NCBI GenBank assembly: GCA_944321185.1
Contig: CALUKH010000003.1
Span: 92,182 to 156,181 of the forward strand
DNA from: an uncultured Alistipes sp.
GTDB lineage: Bacteria > Bacteroidota > Bacteroidia > Bacteroidales > Rikenellaceae
Direction of reading: 5' to 3'
Length of the DNA: 64,000 nucleotides
Shown here: piece after piece, positions 7,650 through 15,125 of the stretch
How the letters are laid out: each line of letters begins with the position of its first letter
Numbering within the stretch: position 1 is the first letter of the stretch
The notes under the pieces: generated by a model
Database searches by the model: none
What the model was told of the DNA's origin: nothing
Seen by the model: only the letters and a program-made list of their open reading frames with translations
Made by a program: the position numbers and the translations under genes

Positions 7650-7811
7650 ATGGGCGAATTTCCAACCGGTTTCCTGTATCTGCTGCTGGGCGTTGTCGGT
7701 GTTGCCATTGTGGTGGCGCTGATCGTGTACGGATGGCGCCAGTACAAGTTGTCCCGGCTGCAATCCCCCGATAGGGACTATTCCTATCACTGCCGCCACA
7801 AAAGAGGATAG
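7650..7811 (+). CDS. Small single-pass membrane protein, 53 residues
   Basis: I do not recognise a family. The ATG at 7650 follows a good Bacteroidota promoter by 21 bases and the frame ends TAG at 7811. The protein starts MGEFPTGFLY, has one strongly hydrophobic helix (about residues 8-28, LLLGVVGVAIVVALIVYGW) and then a basic/polar tail containing RQYK and ending RDYSYHCRHKRG, so the tail is likely cytoplasmic by the positive-inside rule. The stop codon lies in the loop of a terminator hairpin (7800-7828), making this a compact, self-contained transcription unit. Real-gene status is inferred from promoter, hydrophobic pattern and terminator. Confidence 0.65.
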   Translation: MGEFPTGFLYLLLGVVGVAIVVALIVYGWRQYKLSRLQSPDRDYSYHCRHKRG

Positions 7812-7832
7812 CCGGGCTGTCCTCTTTTTTTT
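7800..7832 (+). terminator. Hairpin terminator overlapping the small gene's stop codon
   Basis: AAAAGAGGA (7800-7808) pairs with TCCTCTTTT (7820-7828), then more T. The TAG stop lies at the base of the loop. Confidence 0.8.
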
Positions 7833-7897
7833 GCCCGTCCGGATGTCTGGAGAACGATTTTTTGCGTTTCATATTCATGTAAATCGGATTGTTTTTG

Positions 7898-7905
7898 TAC
7901 ATTTG
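7898..7905 (+). promoter_or_regulatory. -7 box TACATTTG for the first FKBP-type lipoprotein
   Basis: Perfect TAnnTTTG, 15 bases before the ATG at 7921. Confidence 0.6.
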
Positions 7906-7920
7906 CACGATTATATGCTC

Positions 7921-8520
7921 ATGAAACGATCGTTGGTCATCCTCTCACTGCTCCTGGCGTGGCTCCTCAGCGGGTGCTCGCAGGAGGTCGACACGCTCTC
8001 TGAACAGCGTGAAAAACTCGTTTCATACCTCGAACGGACCCACTCCCCGACACTCACCCCCGAAACATCTCTCGAGGAGGGCAGTCAGCTGCCCTATTAC
8101 ACGACGGCCGGGAACACGGTCTACCGCTACATCAAGAACGTCTACGACCCCGAACGGGTCAACAAACCCGTCGTGGACGAGAATTCCACCGTCACGATCA
8201 CCTTCCGCGCCTACGTGTTCGAATTCTCGAACATCACCGACTCGACCTTCCCCTTCTGGTCGAACGACCCGCTGTTGGAAAATGCCTACAAGGAGCTCGG
8301 GTTGAGTGTGGGTCAGGGCGGCTGGACGTTCGAACCGCTGCACGTGGAAATGCGTGCCGGCATACTAAACGGGCTTCGTCTGGCGTTATTGGGTTGTCAC
8401 GAAGGGGATGACGTGGAGACCTACATGACCTACAACATGGCCTATGGCGACAGCTATTTCAGCACCATCCCGCGTGAAAGCCCCGTGGCATGGTTCTTTA
8501 CGGTGGATGCCGTCGAATGA
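7921..8520 (+). CDS. FKBP-type peptidyl-prolyl isomerase-like lipoprotein
   Basis: 199 residues. Signal peptide MKRSLVILSLLLAWLLSGCSQ with lipobox LLSGC. The C-terminal half follows an FKBP fold: VDENSTVTITFRAYVFE, LSVGQGGWTFEPLHVEMRAGILNGLRLALLGCHEGD (the VI.GW..AL..M..GE helix region), then MAYGDSYFSTIPRESPVAWFFTVDAVE, equivalent to the AYG...IPP...L.F.VEL end. Several active-site aromatics are not obvious, so isomerase activity is uncertain. It is followed after 35 bases by a larger FKBP-type paralogue, probably co-transcribed. ATGs at 7915 and 7921 both fit; 7921 begins the classical MKR signal. Confidence 0.75.
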   Translation: MKRSLVILSLLLAWLLSGCSQEVDTLSEQREKLVSYLERTHSPTLTPETSLEEGSQLPYYTTAGNTVYRYIKNVYDPERVNKPVVDENSTVTITFRAYVFEFSNITDSTFPFWSNDPLLENAYKELGLSVGQGGWTFEPLHVEMRAGILNGLRLALLGCHEGDDVETYMTYNMAYGDSYFSTIPRESPVAWFFTVDAVE

Positions 8521-8555
8521 GAACAGAATTTGGAACTAGAATCGGAAAACGAAAT

Positions 8556-10145
8556 ATGAAGTTGATCTCGCGTTTGCTCTATCTTCCCGTAGTCGGAATG
8601 CTTTTGTTGGCATCGTGCGCCAAGGAGACTACCGAATCCTACGACAAGTTCGAGGATCAGGCCCTGGAGGCATGGATGACCCAGAACCGCAAGGACCTGT
8701 TGGGCAACCTCCAGTCGGATGGCAACTATTATGTCGAAGTCCTCGAGGCCGGGGAGGATCTTTCCACGGTCAAACCGGTCCGCGATACGGCCTGCTGGGT
8801 GCGGTTCGACTTCTCGGGGCGTGACCTGAGCGGCAATATCGTGCTGACACGCCGGGCCGCCGAGGCCAAACTGGTCAATACCTTCACCAAATACACCCAC
8901 TACGTTCCCTACTACCGTTACTGCGGAGTGGCCAACACGAGCCTCATGGAGGGAACCTATCTGGCCATGCGCAACGTGCTGCATCTGGATCCGGAGTATG
9001 CCCGCGCGCACGGTCTGGACGAGGAGTTCGAACTGCGCAAGGGGTCGAAAATCCGGCTCTACATGCCGTCGCGCATCGTCAGCACGGGCGGCGTCGAGGG
9101 CGACGGCGGTTACGAAGGCCAGTACTCGCTCAGTTCGCAGCGCCCGTTCATCGTCGAGATGGAGATCAAAAGCATCGTCAAGAATCCCCTCGAGAGCGAA
9201 GGTTCCGAGGTGGATTCGTTCTGTGCGGCCAACGGCCACCAGTGGCTCTATACCGAGGACGGCGACGAGGCGGGTTCGTCGAAACTCCCCGAGGGCTACG
9301 ACGACGAAAACCATCCCTACAAACTCCGCGAAAAGGGCTATCGGTGGGTGAGTGCCTGCGATACGGTGGCCCAGGTCTATGTCGACATGCTCTATGACCC
9401 TACGAGCGAGGCCGACCGTCTGAAGTTCGATTTCCCGGTCATCTCCGAAGAGAATGCGCTCCTGTGGGAGAACCGGCAATACAACGTCGGTTTCGAGCCC
9501 TACAACGGTTCGGATCTCGAGGCGAAGATCGCCGAGGTGCTCAAGGAGCGTTTCCATGCCGATGCCGATTACAAGAATCCGGGTCTGGAGAGCCGTGATG
9601 CGGATTCGGTGGGGCTGGAGGGCGAAGCCAAGATCTGGTACATCGCACGCATGCTCGACGGATTCATCTACGAGACGAACATCGACGAGGTGAAGGAGCT
9701 TGTCTTCGGCGAGGTTGCCTCCGAGGGTGAAGCCATCACCTACAAGCCCAGCGAGGATCGCAGCAATCAGATCGGGGCCTATTACTATGTGGTTCCGAAC
9801 CTCTGCTACGGACAGTGGGCCGAATTTGTGACGGTTTCGACTCAGGGCTTCGGCGCTACGGGGCGTACGGGCAGCACGACGACCAGCGGCGGCACAACGG
9901 GCTACTCGCCGAGCTACTACGACTATCTGAACTACTATAACTATTACAACAGCTACTACGGCAACAGCTACTACGGCAGTTACTACGACAACTATTACTA
10001 TAACTACTACAACAGTTATTACTACAACTATTACAATTACGGCAATACCACGACGACGGAGACTACGACGACCATCTCCACGGAGATTCCGCCCTATACG
10101 CCGCTGGTTTATCAGATCTACATCGAACCGGCCGAGGAGGAGTAG
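8556..10145 (+). CDS. Large FKBP-type lipoprotein with tyrosine-rich 80s-loop insertion
   Basis: 529 residues. Lipoprotein signal MKLISRLLYLPVVGMLLLASCAKE (lipobox LLASC). The middle of the protein contains FKBP-like segments (VRFDFSGRDLSGNIV; EGTYLAMRNVL) that may form further diverged domains. The C-terminal FKBP ending is clear: GFGATGRTG at 431-439 corresponds to AYGATGHPG of FKBP12, and IPPYTPLVYQIYIEP from 511 to its IPP.A.LVFDVEL end. Between them lies a low-complexity insert; residues 450-495 contain 25 Tyr in 46 residues with Asn, Ser and Gly, flanked by Thr-rich tracts. Probably an exported, membrane-anchored protein. The longer in-frame start at 8490 overlaps the preceding gene and spoils the signal peptide. 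Confidence 0.75.
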   Translation: MKLISRLLYLPVVGMLLLASCAKETTESYDKFEDQALEAWMTQNRKDLLGNLQSDGNYYVEVLEAGEDLSTVKPVRDTACWVRFDFSGRDLSGNIVLTRRAAEAKLVNTFTKYTHYVPYYRYCGVANTSLMEGTYLAMRNVLHLDPEYARAHGLDEEFELRKGSKIRLYMPSRIVSTGGVEGDGGYEGQYSLSSQRPFIVEMEIKSIVKNPLESEGSEVDSFCAANGHQWLYTEDGDEAGSSKLPEGYDDENHPYKLREKGYRWVSACDTVAQVYVDMLYDPTSEADRLKFDFPVISEENALLWENRQYNVGFEPYNGSDLEAKIAEVLKERFHADADYKNPGLESRDADSVGLEGEAKIWYIARMLDGFIYETNIDEVKELVFGEVASEGEAITYKPSEDRSNQIGAYYYVVPNLCYGQWAEFVTVSTQGFGATGRTGSTTTSGGTTGYSPSYYDYLNYYNYYNSYYGNSYYGSYYDNYYYNYYNSYYYNYYNYGNTTTTETTTTISTEIPPYTPLVYQIYIEPAEEE

Positions 10146-10238
10146 TTGCCTTGCGAGCGTGTTGCGGCCGTCGTTGCCGGGAACGGGATCCGTCATCCGA
10201 CGGAGCTGACGACAGCAAGTCGATCCATGAAATCAGGT

Positions 10239-10272
10239 CCGAAGGTGCTTGTGCGCCTTCGGGCCTTTTGTT
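10239..10272 (+). terminator. Terminator after the FKBP pair
   Basis: CCGAAGG and CCTTCGG pair across a 10-base loop, followed by GCCTTTTGTTTT. Confidence 0.7.
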
Positions 10273-10373
10273 TTGTTCGGACGCGAGGCGGAAAAAGTTG
10301 CGTTTGATCGGGGTTGGATGTTACGTTTTGATGACATTTCGTTTACGATTTTTCTGGTTTTTTGACCCGGAAA

Positions 10374-10405
10374 TTTGGCAATTTCGTAAAATTATATTAA
10401 TTTAG
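10374..10405 (+). promoter_or_regulatory. Promoter of the small HTH gene, variant -7 box
   Basis: TTTG at 10374-10377, 20-base spacer, then TAATTTAG (10398-10405), one mismatch to TAnnTTTG. AT-rich surroundings support it. Confidence 0.5.
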
Positions 10406-10439
10406 TGTTCAAGAACCATCAACCATAAAATCTACGGAT

Positions 10440-10685
10440 ATGATAATCACATTTAACGAGTTGCGCCGTATCAAGGATCGGCTGCCGAGTGGCAGTTCAC
10501 AGCGCATTGCAGATGAGTTAGGAATCGATGTCGAGACGGTCCGCAACTATTTCGGAGGTAGTCACGAGGCCAAGGAGTGCGTCGGGGTACACTTCGAACC
10601 GGGGCCGGATGGAGGCGTCGTCACACTGGACGATACGACGATTCTCGATGTTGCGATGCGTATCCTTAGCGCGCAACAGCAATAA
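10440..10685 (+). CDS. Small helix-turn-helix DNA-binding protein
   Basis: 81 residues. It opens MIITFNELRRIKDRLPSGSSQRIADELGIDVETVRNYFGG: the segment 19-38 (SSQRIADELGIDVETVRNYF) has the spacing of a helix-turn-helix, with a hydrophobic/Ala-rich first helix and a VETVRNYF recognition helix. The C-terminal part (VTLDDTTILDVAMRILSA) may be a dimerising helix. I believe this is a conserved small Bacteroidota family of unknown role, but have no name for it. It has its own promoter and a strong terminator, so it is monocistronic. Target unknown; the adjacent repeat array and dnaK operator-like repeats are possible but unsupported targets. Confidence 0.75.
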   Translation: MIITFNELRRIKDRLPSGSSQRIADELGIDVETVRNYFGGSHEAKECVGVHFEPGPDGGVVTLDDTTILDVAMRILSAQQQ

Positions 10686-10720
10686 GCATAAAAGGATCAA
10701 GTCCGGTGCAAATCGGAAGC

Positions 10721-10746
10721 AAGCCTGCGTCATCGCAGGCTTTTTT
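10721..10746 (+). terminator. Strong terminator of the HTH gene
   Basis: AAGCCTGCG-TCAT-CGCAGGC followed by six T; perfect 7-bp GC-rich stem. Confidence 0.88.
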
Positions 10747-10765
10747 CGTCCCCTTAGGAAGGGAG

Positions 10766-11260
10766 CCCCTTAAGAAGGGGCTTCTAGGGGCAACCGGACC
10801 TTGTGCCGTTTCCGAGGCGATTCCCTGCCTCGGGCCCCTTAGGAAGGGGCTTTTAGAGGCAGCCGGACCCTGTATAGTTCCCGAAACGGTTCTGTGCCTC
10901 GGGCCCAGAGGAAGGGGCATTTAGGGGCAATCGGACCTTGTGCGGTTTCCGAAACGATTCCCTGTCTCGGCCCCTTAAGAAGGGGCTTCTAGGTGCAACC
11001 GGATGTTTTGCGGTTTCTGAAACGATTCCCTGCCTCGGCCCCTTAAGAAGGGGCTTCTAGGGGCAACCGGATGTTTTGCGGTTTCCGAAGCGATTCCCTG
11101 CCTCGGCCCCTTAAGAAGGGGCATTTAGGGGCAATCGGACCTTGTGGGGTTCCCGAAACGGTTCTGTGCCTCGGCCCCTTAAGAAGGGGCTTTTAGAGGC
11201 AGCAGGACCCTGTATAGTTCCCGAAACGGTTCTGTGCCTCGGGCCCAGAGGAAGGGTCCA
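10766..11260. repeat. Eight tandem copies of a 67-69-bp unit with hairpin
   Basis: Anchor CCCC(TTAAGAAGGGG) occurs at 10766, 10835, 10904 (degenerate), 10971, 11039, 11107, 11175 and 11244 (degenerate), spacings 69, 69, 67, 68, 68, 68, 69. The stem CCCCTT-AAG-AAGGGG is perfect in units 1, 4, 5, 6 and 7; units 3 and 8 carry CCCAGAGGAAGGG instead. A second small inverted repeat (GTTTC-C-GAAAC) occurs in several units. The block from about 10839 to 10916 is nearly identical to 11179-11256, a shift of 340 bp or five units, so a two-unit block was duplicated. Open frames across the array merely reflect a period near 69. Confidence 0.92.
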
Positions 11261-11393
11261 TGAAATGCGTGGGGATTGGGAAAGGCTTGTCGCATCGATC
11301 CGTAATGAGGTTGTTCCTTCAGTTGTGCCAAACCCAGGCCTGTTCGAGCCTGTTGAAAATCGGTCATTCTCCCCGTTTTCATCCCCGGTGGCG

Positions 11394-11484
11394 TGACAAA
11401 ATGCCCGACAAATTGCGGCCGGCCGGCGGATTCCTGCCAAAATGCTGACAATTTGGCAGAGAAATCCGATTGGTACGACCTTTG
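11394..11484 (+). promoter_or_regulatory. dnaK promoter region with operator-like direct and inverted repeats
   Basis: Two similar blocks, TGACAAAATGCCCGACAAAT (from 11394) and TGCCAAAATGCTGACAATTT (from 11435), lie 41 bases apart. The second is also an inverted repeat, CTGCCAAA at 11434-11441 facing TTTGGCAG at 11452-11459. A weak promoter TTTG (11452) - 21 bases - GACCTTTG (11477-11484) overlaps it. No CIRCE (HrcA) element is seen. Role as a heat-shock operator is inference. Confidence 0.5.
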
Positions 11485-11586
11485 CGAGAATTCCGGGCGT
11501 AACCGATGGCCGGAGACCGAAAGGTGGAGGGCCGCAGGCTACGATCAAAAACGAATTAATAAGAACAATTAAAACATAGTACGATT

Positions 11587-13506
11587 ATGGCAAAGATTAT
11601 TGGTATTGACTTGGGAACCACGAACTCCTGCGTAGCAGTGATGGAGGGCAACGAGCCCGTAGTGATTCCGAACTCGGAGGGACACCGTACGACCCCGTCG
11701 GTCGTGGCCTTTACGTCGGAAGGCGAGCGCAAGGTCGGTGACCCGGCAAAGCGTCAGGCTATTACGAACCCGAAGCGCACGGTCTTCTCGATCAAACGTT
11801 TCATGGGTGAAACCTATGATAAGGTAACGGCTGATATTGCACGTGCCCCGTATACGATCGTGCGTGGCGACAACAACACGCCGCGTGTGGACATCGACGG
11901 CCGTCAGTACACGCCGCAGGAGATTTCGGCCATCATCCTTCAGAAGATGAAGAAGACGGCCGAGGATTACCTCGGTCAGGAGGTTACCGAAGCCGTCATC
12001 ACGGTTCCGGCCTACTTCTCCGATTCGCAGCGTCAGGCTACGAAGGAGGCCGGTGAGATTGCCGGTCTGAAGGTTCGCCGTATCATCAACGAGCCTACGG
12101 CCGCAGCCCTGGCCTACGGTCTGGACAAGAAGGCCAACGACATGAAGATCGCCGTATACGACCTGGGTGGCGGTACGTTCGATATCTCGATCCTGGAGCT
12201 GGGCGACGGCGTCTTCGAAGTGAAATCGACCAACGGCGATACGCACCTGGGAGGTGATGACTTCGACCACGTGCTGATCGACTACATGGCCGAGTCGTTC
12301 AAGGCCGAGCACGGAATCGACCTGCGTGAGGACCCGATGGCGCTGCAGCGTCTGAAGGAGGCCGCCGAGAAGGCGAAGATCGAACTTTCGTCGTCGACCA
12401 CCACGGAGATCAACCTGCCGTACATCATGCCGGTGAACGGAATTCCGCAGCACCTGGTCATGACGCTGACGCGGGCCAAGTTCGAGCAGCTGTGCGACCA
12501 CTTGATCCGCAAGACCGTGGAGCCTTGCAAACTGGCCCTGCGCGATGCAGGCCTGACCGCTTCGCAGATCGACGAAGTGATCCTCGTGGGTGGTTCGACG
12601 CGTATTCCTGCGATCCAGAAGATCGTCGAGGAGTTCTTCGGCAAGACGCCCAACAAGTCGGTCAACCCGGACGAGGTCGTAGCCATCGGTGCCGCCATTC
12701 AGGGTGGTGTGCTGACGGGCGAAGTGAAGGACGTGCTGCTGCTTGACGTAACGCCGCTGTCGCTGGGTATCGAGACCCTGGGCGGCGTGATGACCAAGCT
12801 GATCGACGCCAACACGACCATCCCGACCCGCAAGTCGGAGGTCTTCTCGACGGCGGCCGACAACCAGCCTTCGGTAGAGATCAACGTATGCCAGGGTGAG
12901 CGTCCGCTGGCCCGCGACAACAAGTCGATCGGTCGGTTCCATCTCGATGGGATTCCTGCCGCACCGCGTGGTGTGCCGCAGATCGAGGTAACGTTCGATA
13001 TCGATGCCAACGGTATCCTGAACGTATCGGCCAAGGACAAGGGTACGGGCAAGGAACAGAAGATCCGTATCGAGGCATCGTCGGGTCTGACCGAGCAGGA
13101 GATCCAGCGGATGCGTGACGAGGCCAAGGCCAACGAGGCCAAGGACAAGGCCGAGAAGGAGCGTATCGACAAGATCAACGCCGCCGACTCGAACATCTTC
13201 ACCACCGAGAAGCAGCTCAAGGAGTACGGTGACAAACTGCCCGCCGACAAGAAGGCTGCCATCGAAGGGGCTCTGGCCAAACTGAAGGAGGCTCACAAGA
13301 ATGCCGACGTGGCCGCTATCGACACGGCGATGAACGAGCTGAATGCCGCATGGCAGGCCGCTTCGCAGGACATCTACTCGGCTCAGCAGAATCAGCAGAG
13401 CCAGCAGAACGCACAGTCCAATGCGGGCCAGCAGTCGAATGCCGGCAGCCAGCAGGGCGGCAACAACGGTCAGCCCGAGGACGTCGAGTTCGAAGAGGTG
13501 AAATAG
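11587..13506 (+). CDS. dnaK: Chaperone protein DnaK (Hsp70)
   Basis: 639 residues, normal length. The ATPase domain begins [21 protein letters not shown] (phosphate-1), with [16 protein letters not shown] (phosphate-2, near residue 190) and [13 protein letters not shown] (adenosine loop, near 335). The linker [19 protein letters not shown] precedes the substrate-binding domain; the lid and a Q/N/G-rich tail ending EDVEFEEVK are intact. DnaK folds nascent and stress-denatured proteins with DnaJ and GrpE, neither of which is adjacent here. It is monocistronic, with unusual repeats upstream and a terminator downstream. Confidence 0.98.
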   Translation: MAKIIGIDLGTTNSCVAVMEGNEPVVIPNSEGHRTTPSVVAFTSEGERKVGDPAKRQAITNPKRTVFSIKRFMGETYDKVTADIARAPYTIVRGDNNTPRVDIDGRQYTPQEISAIILQKMKKTAEDYLGQEVTEAVITVPAYFSDSQRQATKEAGEIAGLKVRRIINEPTAAALAYGLDKKANDMKIAVYDLGGGTFDISILELGDGVFEVKSTNGDTHLGGDDFDHVLIDYMAESFKAEHGIDLREDPMALQRLKEAAEKAKIELSSSTTTEINLPYIMPVNGIPQHLVMTLTRAKFEQLCDHLIRKTVEPCKLALRDAGLTASQIDEVILVGGSTRIPAIQKIVEEFFGKTPNKSVNPDEVVAIGAAIQGGVLTGEVKDVLLLDVTPLSLGIETLGGVMTKLIDANTTIPTRKSEVFSTAADNQPSVEINVCQGERPLARDNKSIGRFHLDGIPAAPRGVPQIEVTFDIDANGILNVSAKDKGTGKEQKIRIEASSGLTEQEIQRMRDEAKANEAKDKAEKERIDKINAADSNIFTTEKQLKEYGDKLPADKKAAIEGALAKLKEAHKNADVAAIDTAMNELNAAWQAASQDIYSAQQNQQSQQNAQSNAGQQSNAGSQQGGNNGQPEDVEFEEVK

Positions 13507-13548
13507 GGTGACGGCCCCGCCGCAGGGCGGACCGAAGCCTGAACCGAC

Positions 13549-13585
13549 AAGGGTGCATTCCGGAAACGGGATGCGCCCTTTTTTT
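13549..13585 (+). terminator. dnaK terminator
   Basis: AAGGGTGCATTCC pairs with GGGATGCGCCCTT (one G-U) and is followed by seven T. Confidence 0.85.
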
Positions 13586-13654
13586 GTGCCTTTTTTGTGC
13601 CTTGACGAAGACAAGGTTTTGACGAGGGGCGGCTCCGGAATACGGACGGGAGCG

Positions 13655-13685
13655 TTGTTGCGAGGCGGAGAATTTGCTACCTTTG
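13655..13685 (+). promoter_or_regulatory. Promoter of the SMR exporter gene
   Basis: TTG at 13655-13657, 20-base spacer, TACCTTTG at 13678-13685; 36 bases before the ATG at 13722. Confidence 0.7.
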
Positions 13686-13721
13686 CGCATTGCAAATCAC
13701 AATCTCAAACTGCGATATCGT

Positions 13722-14042
13722 ATGGCATGGTGGTATCTGGCTCTGGCGGGACTTTTCGAGATGGGATGGCCGCTGGGTTTCAAACTGGCGGATCTCTGTC
13801 CGCAATACCGACCGTTGTATCTGTTCCTGGCGGTTGTTTCGATGGGACTGAGCGGCCTGTTTCTCTACTGGGCGCAACGTACGATCCCGATGGGAACGGC
13901 CTATCTGGTCTGGACGGGAATCGGGGGAATGGGTACGGTGCTGATCGGAATCCTCTTTTTTCACGACGCCGTCACCTTCTGGCGTCTGTTTTTTCTTTCG
14001 CTGGTCTTCGTCGGGATCGTGGGGCTGAAGATGGTTCACTGA
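13722..14042 (+). CDS. Small multidrug resistance (SMR) family exporter, SugE/Gdx-like
   Basis: 106 residues, four membrane helices, the SMR length. The essential membrane Glu is at position 13 (MAWWYLALAGLFEMGWPLG), as in the guanidinium exporter Gdx/SugE subgroup. The loop-TM3 segment IPMGTAYLVWTGIGGMGTVLIG is the subgroup hallmark, and the C terminus GIVGLKM also matches. The likely substrate class is guanidinium or small quaternary ammonium cations, exported as an antiparallel homodimer using proton antiport. The leader is only about 36 bases and too short for a guanidine riboswitch. The start at 13674 would overlap the promoter. The last 7 bases overlap the convergent EamA gene. Confidence 0.85.
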   Translation: MAWWYLALAGLFEMGWPLGFKLADLCPQYRPLYLFLAVVSMGLSGLFLYWAQRTIPMGTAYLVWTGIGGMGTVLIGILFFHDAVTFWRLFFLSLVFVGIVGLKMVH

Positions 14043-14917
14043 CTCCGTTCGGCGCGCCACATGCCGTAGAGGATCAGCGCGGCGCCGAGCAGTGCCACCG
14101 GGGTGATGCGCTCGTTGATGAAGAGGGCGGCGGTGAGCATCGTCACCAGCGGATTGAGGTAGATGTAGTTGGTGGTCCGCACGGCGCCCAGGCGACGCAT
14201 GGCGGCATTCCAGAGCAGGTAGCAGAGCATCGAGGCGACGAGCCCGAGGAAGAGCAGATTCCCCCACACGGCCGGTCGTGCGAGCATTTCGGTCGTGACG
14301 GCGAAGGGTCGGAAGGCGAAGACGGGCAGAATCGTCAGCAGCCCGTAGAAGAAGACCTTTCGGGTGATGAAGAGGGCGGGGTAGCGCCCGGCGAGGCGTT
14401 TGACGGCCATCGAGTAGAAGACCCAGAGCCAGGCGGCGGCGAATGCCAGCAGATCGCCGCGGGGCGAGAGCCGCAGCACGAAGCGTCCGTTGAGGACGAC
14501 GAGCACCATGCCGGCAAAGGCGAGCAGCGAACCGATGGCGGCACGTCGTGACATGCGTTCGCGGCGGTCGACGAGACTCATGGCGAGGGCCGTCCAGAGG
14601 GGAGCCGTGCAGACGATCAGCGAGACGTTCGAGGCCGGAGCGAACTCGAGGGCCATGTTTTCGGTGAGGAAGTAGAACGAACCGCCGCAGATGCCCGCCG
14701 CGAGCAGCATCGCCTCGTCGCGCAGCGTGTCGGACCAGAGGCGTCCGCGGGCCAGCGGCAGGATGCAGAGATAGGCCATCGCAAAGCGGATGAGGAAGAT
14801 TTCGGCCGGCGTCAGCCCGTGGGCGATGAGGACCTTCGTCGAGACGAACGTGGCCCCCCAGACGATGACCGAAAACAGCGCCGCAATGTGGTAGCGATAT
14901 GTCGGGGAGTTGTGCAT
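14036..14917 (-). CDS. EamA-domain (DMT superfamily) transporter
   Basis: 293 residues with ten predicted helices arranged as two EamA repeats. Repeat 1 begins HIAALFSVIVWGATFVSTKVLI and ends near ...AFAGMVLVVLNG; repeat 2 begins GDLLAFAAAWLWVFYSMAVKRLA and ends FINERITPVALLGAALILYGMWR. Both carry the typical E-R...P...G..LI..G signature. The family exports amino acids, purines and other metabolites; substrate is not predictable. The -7 box (14925-14932) lies 7 bases before the ATG, so the mRNA leader would be nearly absent. 3' end overlaps the SMR gene on the other strand. Confidence 0.88.
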   Translation of the reverse strand: MHNSPTYRYHIAALFSVIVWGATFVSTKVLIAHGLTPAEIFLIRFAMAYLCILPLARGRLWSDTLRDEAMLLAAGICGGSFYFLTENMALEFAPASNVSLIVCTAPLWTALAMSLVDRRERMSRRAAIGSLLAFAGMVLVVLNGRFVLRLSPRGDLLAFAAAWLWVFYSMAVKRLAGRYPALFITRKVFFYGLLTILPVFAFRPFAVTTEMLARPAVWGNLLFLGLVASMLCYLLWNAAMRRLGAVRTTNYIYLNPLVTMLTAALFINERITPVALLGAALILYGMWRAERSQ

Positions 14918-14924
14918 GCGGGCT

Positions 14925-14932
14925 CAAAAGTA
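14925..14932 (-). promoter_or_regulatory. -7 box TACTTTTG for the EamA gene
   Basis: Perfect TAnnTTTG on the minus strand, 7 bases before the ATG: predicts leaderless or near-leaderless mRNA. Confidence 0.55.
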
Positions 14933-15061
14933 GAAAAAAATTCGCAAAACCGAACACTCCGGATGTCGTCCGAGGCTTTCGGCGAGGGCCGACGGGCGGC
15001 ATAATTTTGCGGCACGGACCATTTTCTACGCCTGAAACCGTGCTATTTGATTCTTTTTTTT

Positions 15062-15069
15062 TATCTTTG
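15062..15069 (+). promoter_or_regulatory. -7 box TATCTTTG for secDF
   Basis: Perfect TAnnTTTG, 56 bases before the secDF ATG; a second candidate, TAATTTTG, lies at 15002-15009. Confidence 0.65.
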
Positions 15070-15125
15070 CGTGCTATTGTGCGTAACGACATTAAATCAA
15101 ACATAATAACAACTATTTTTTCCAA

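Noticed and set aside
10666-11548. Repeat-encoded proteins on either strand of the 67-69-bp array
   Set aside because: Frames stay open only because units near 69 bp keep phase; unit lengths of 67 and 68 break it, and there is no promoter or start context.
11569-13695. 708-codon frame antisense to dnaK
   Set aside because: Complement of a canonical Hsp70 gene; no independent start signal.
13686-13721. Guanidine riboswitch in front of the SMR exporter
   Set aside because: The leader after the promoter is about 36 bases, far too short for a known guanidine riboswitch.
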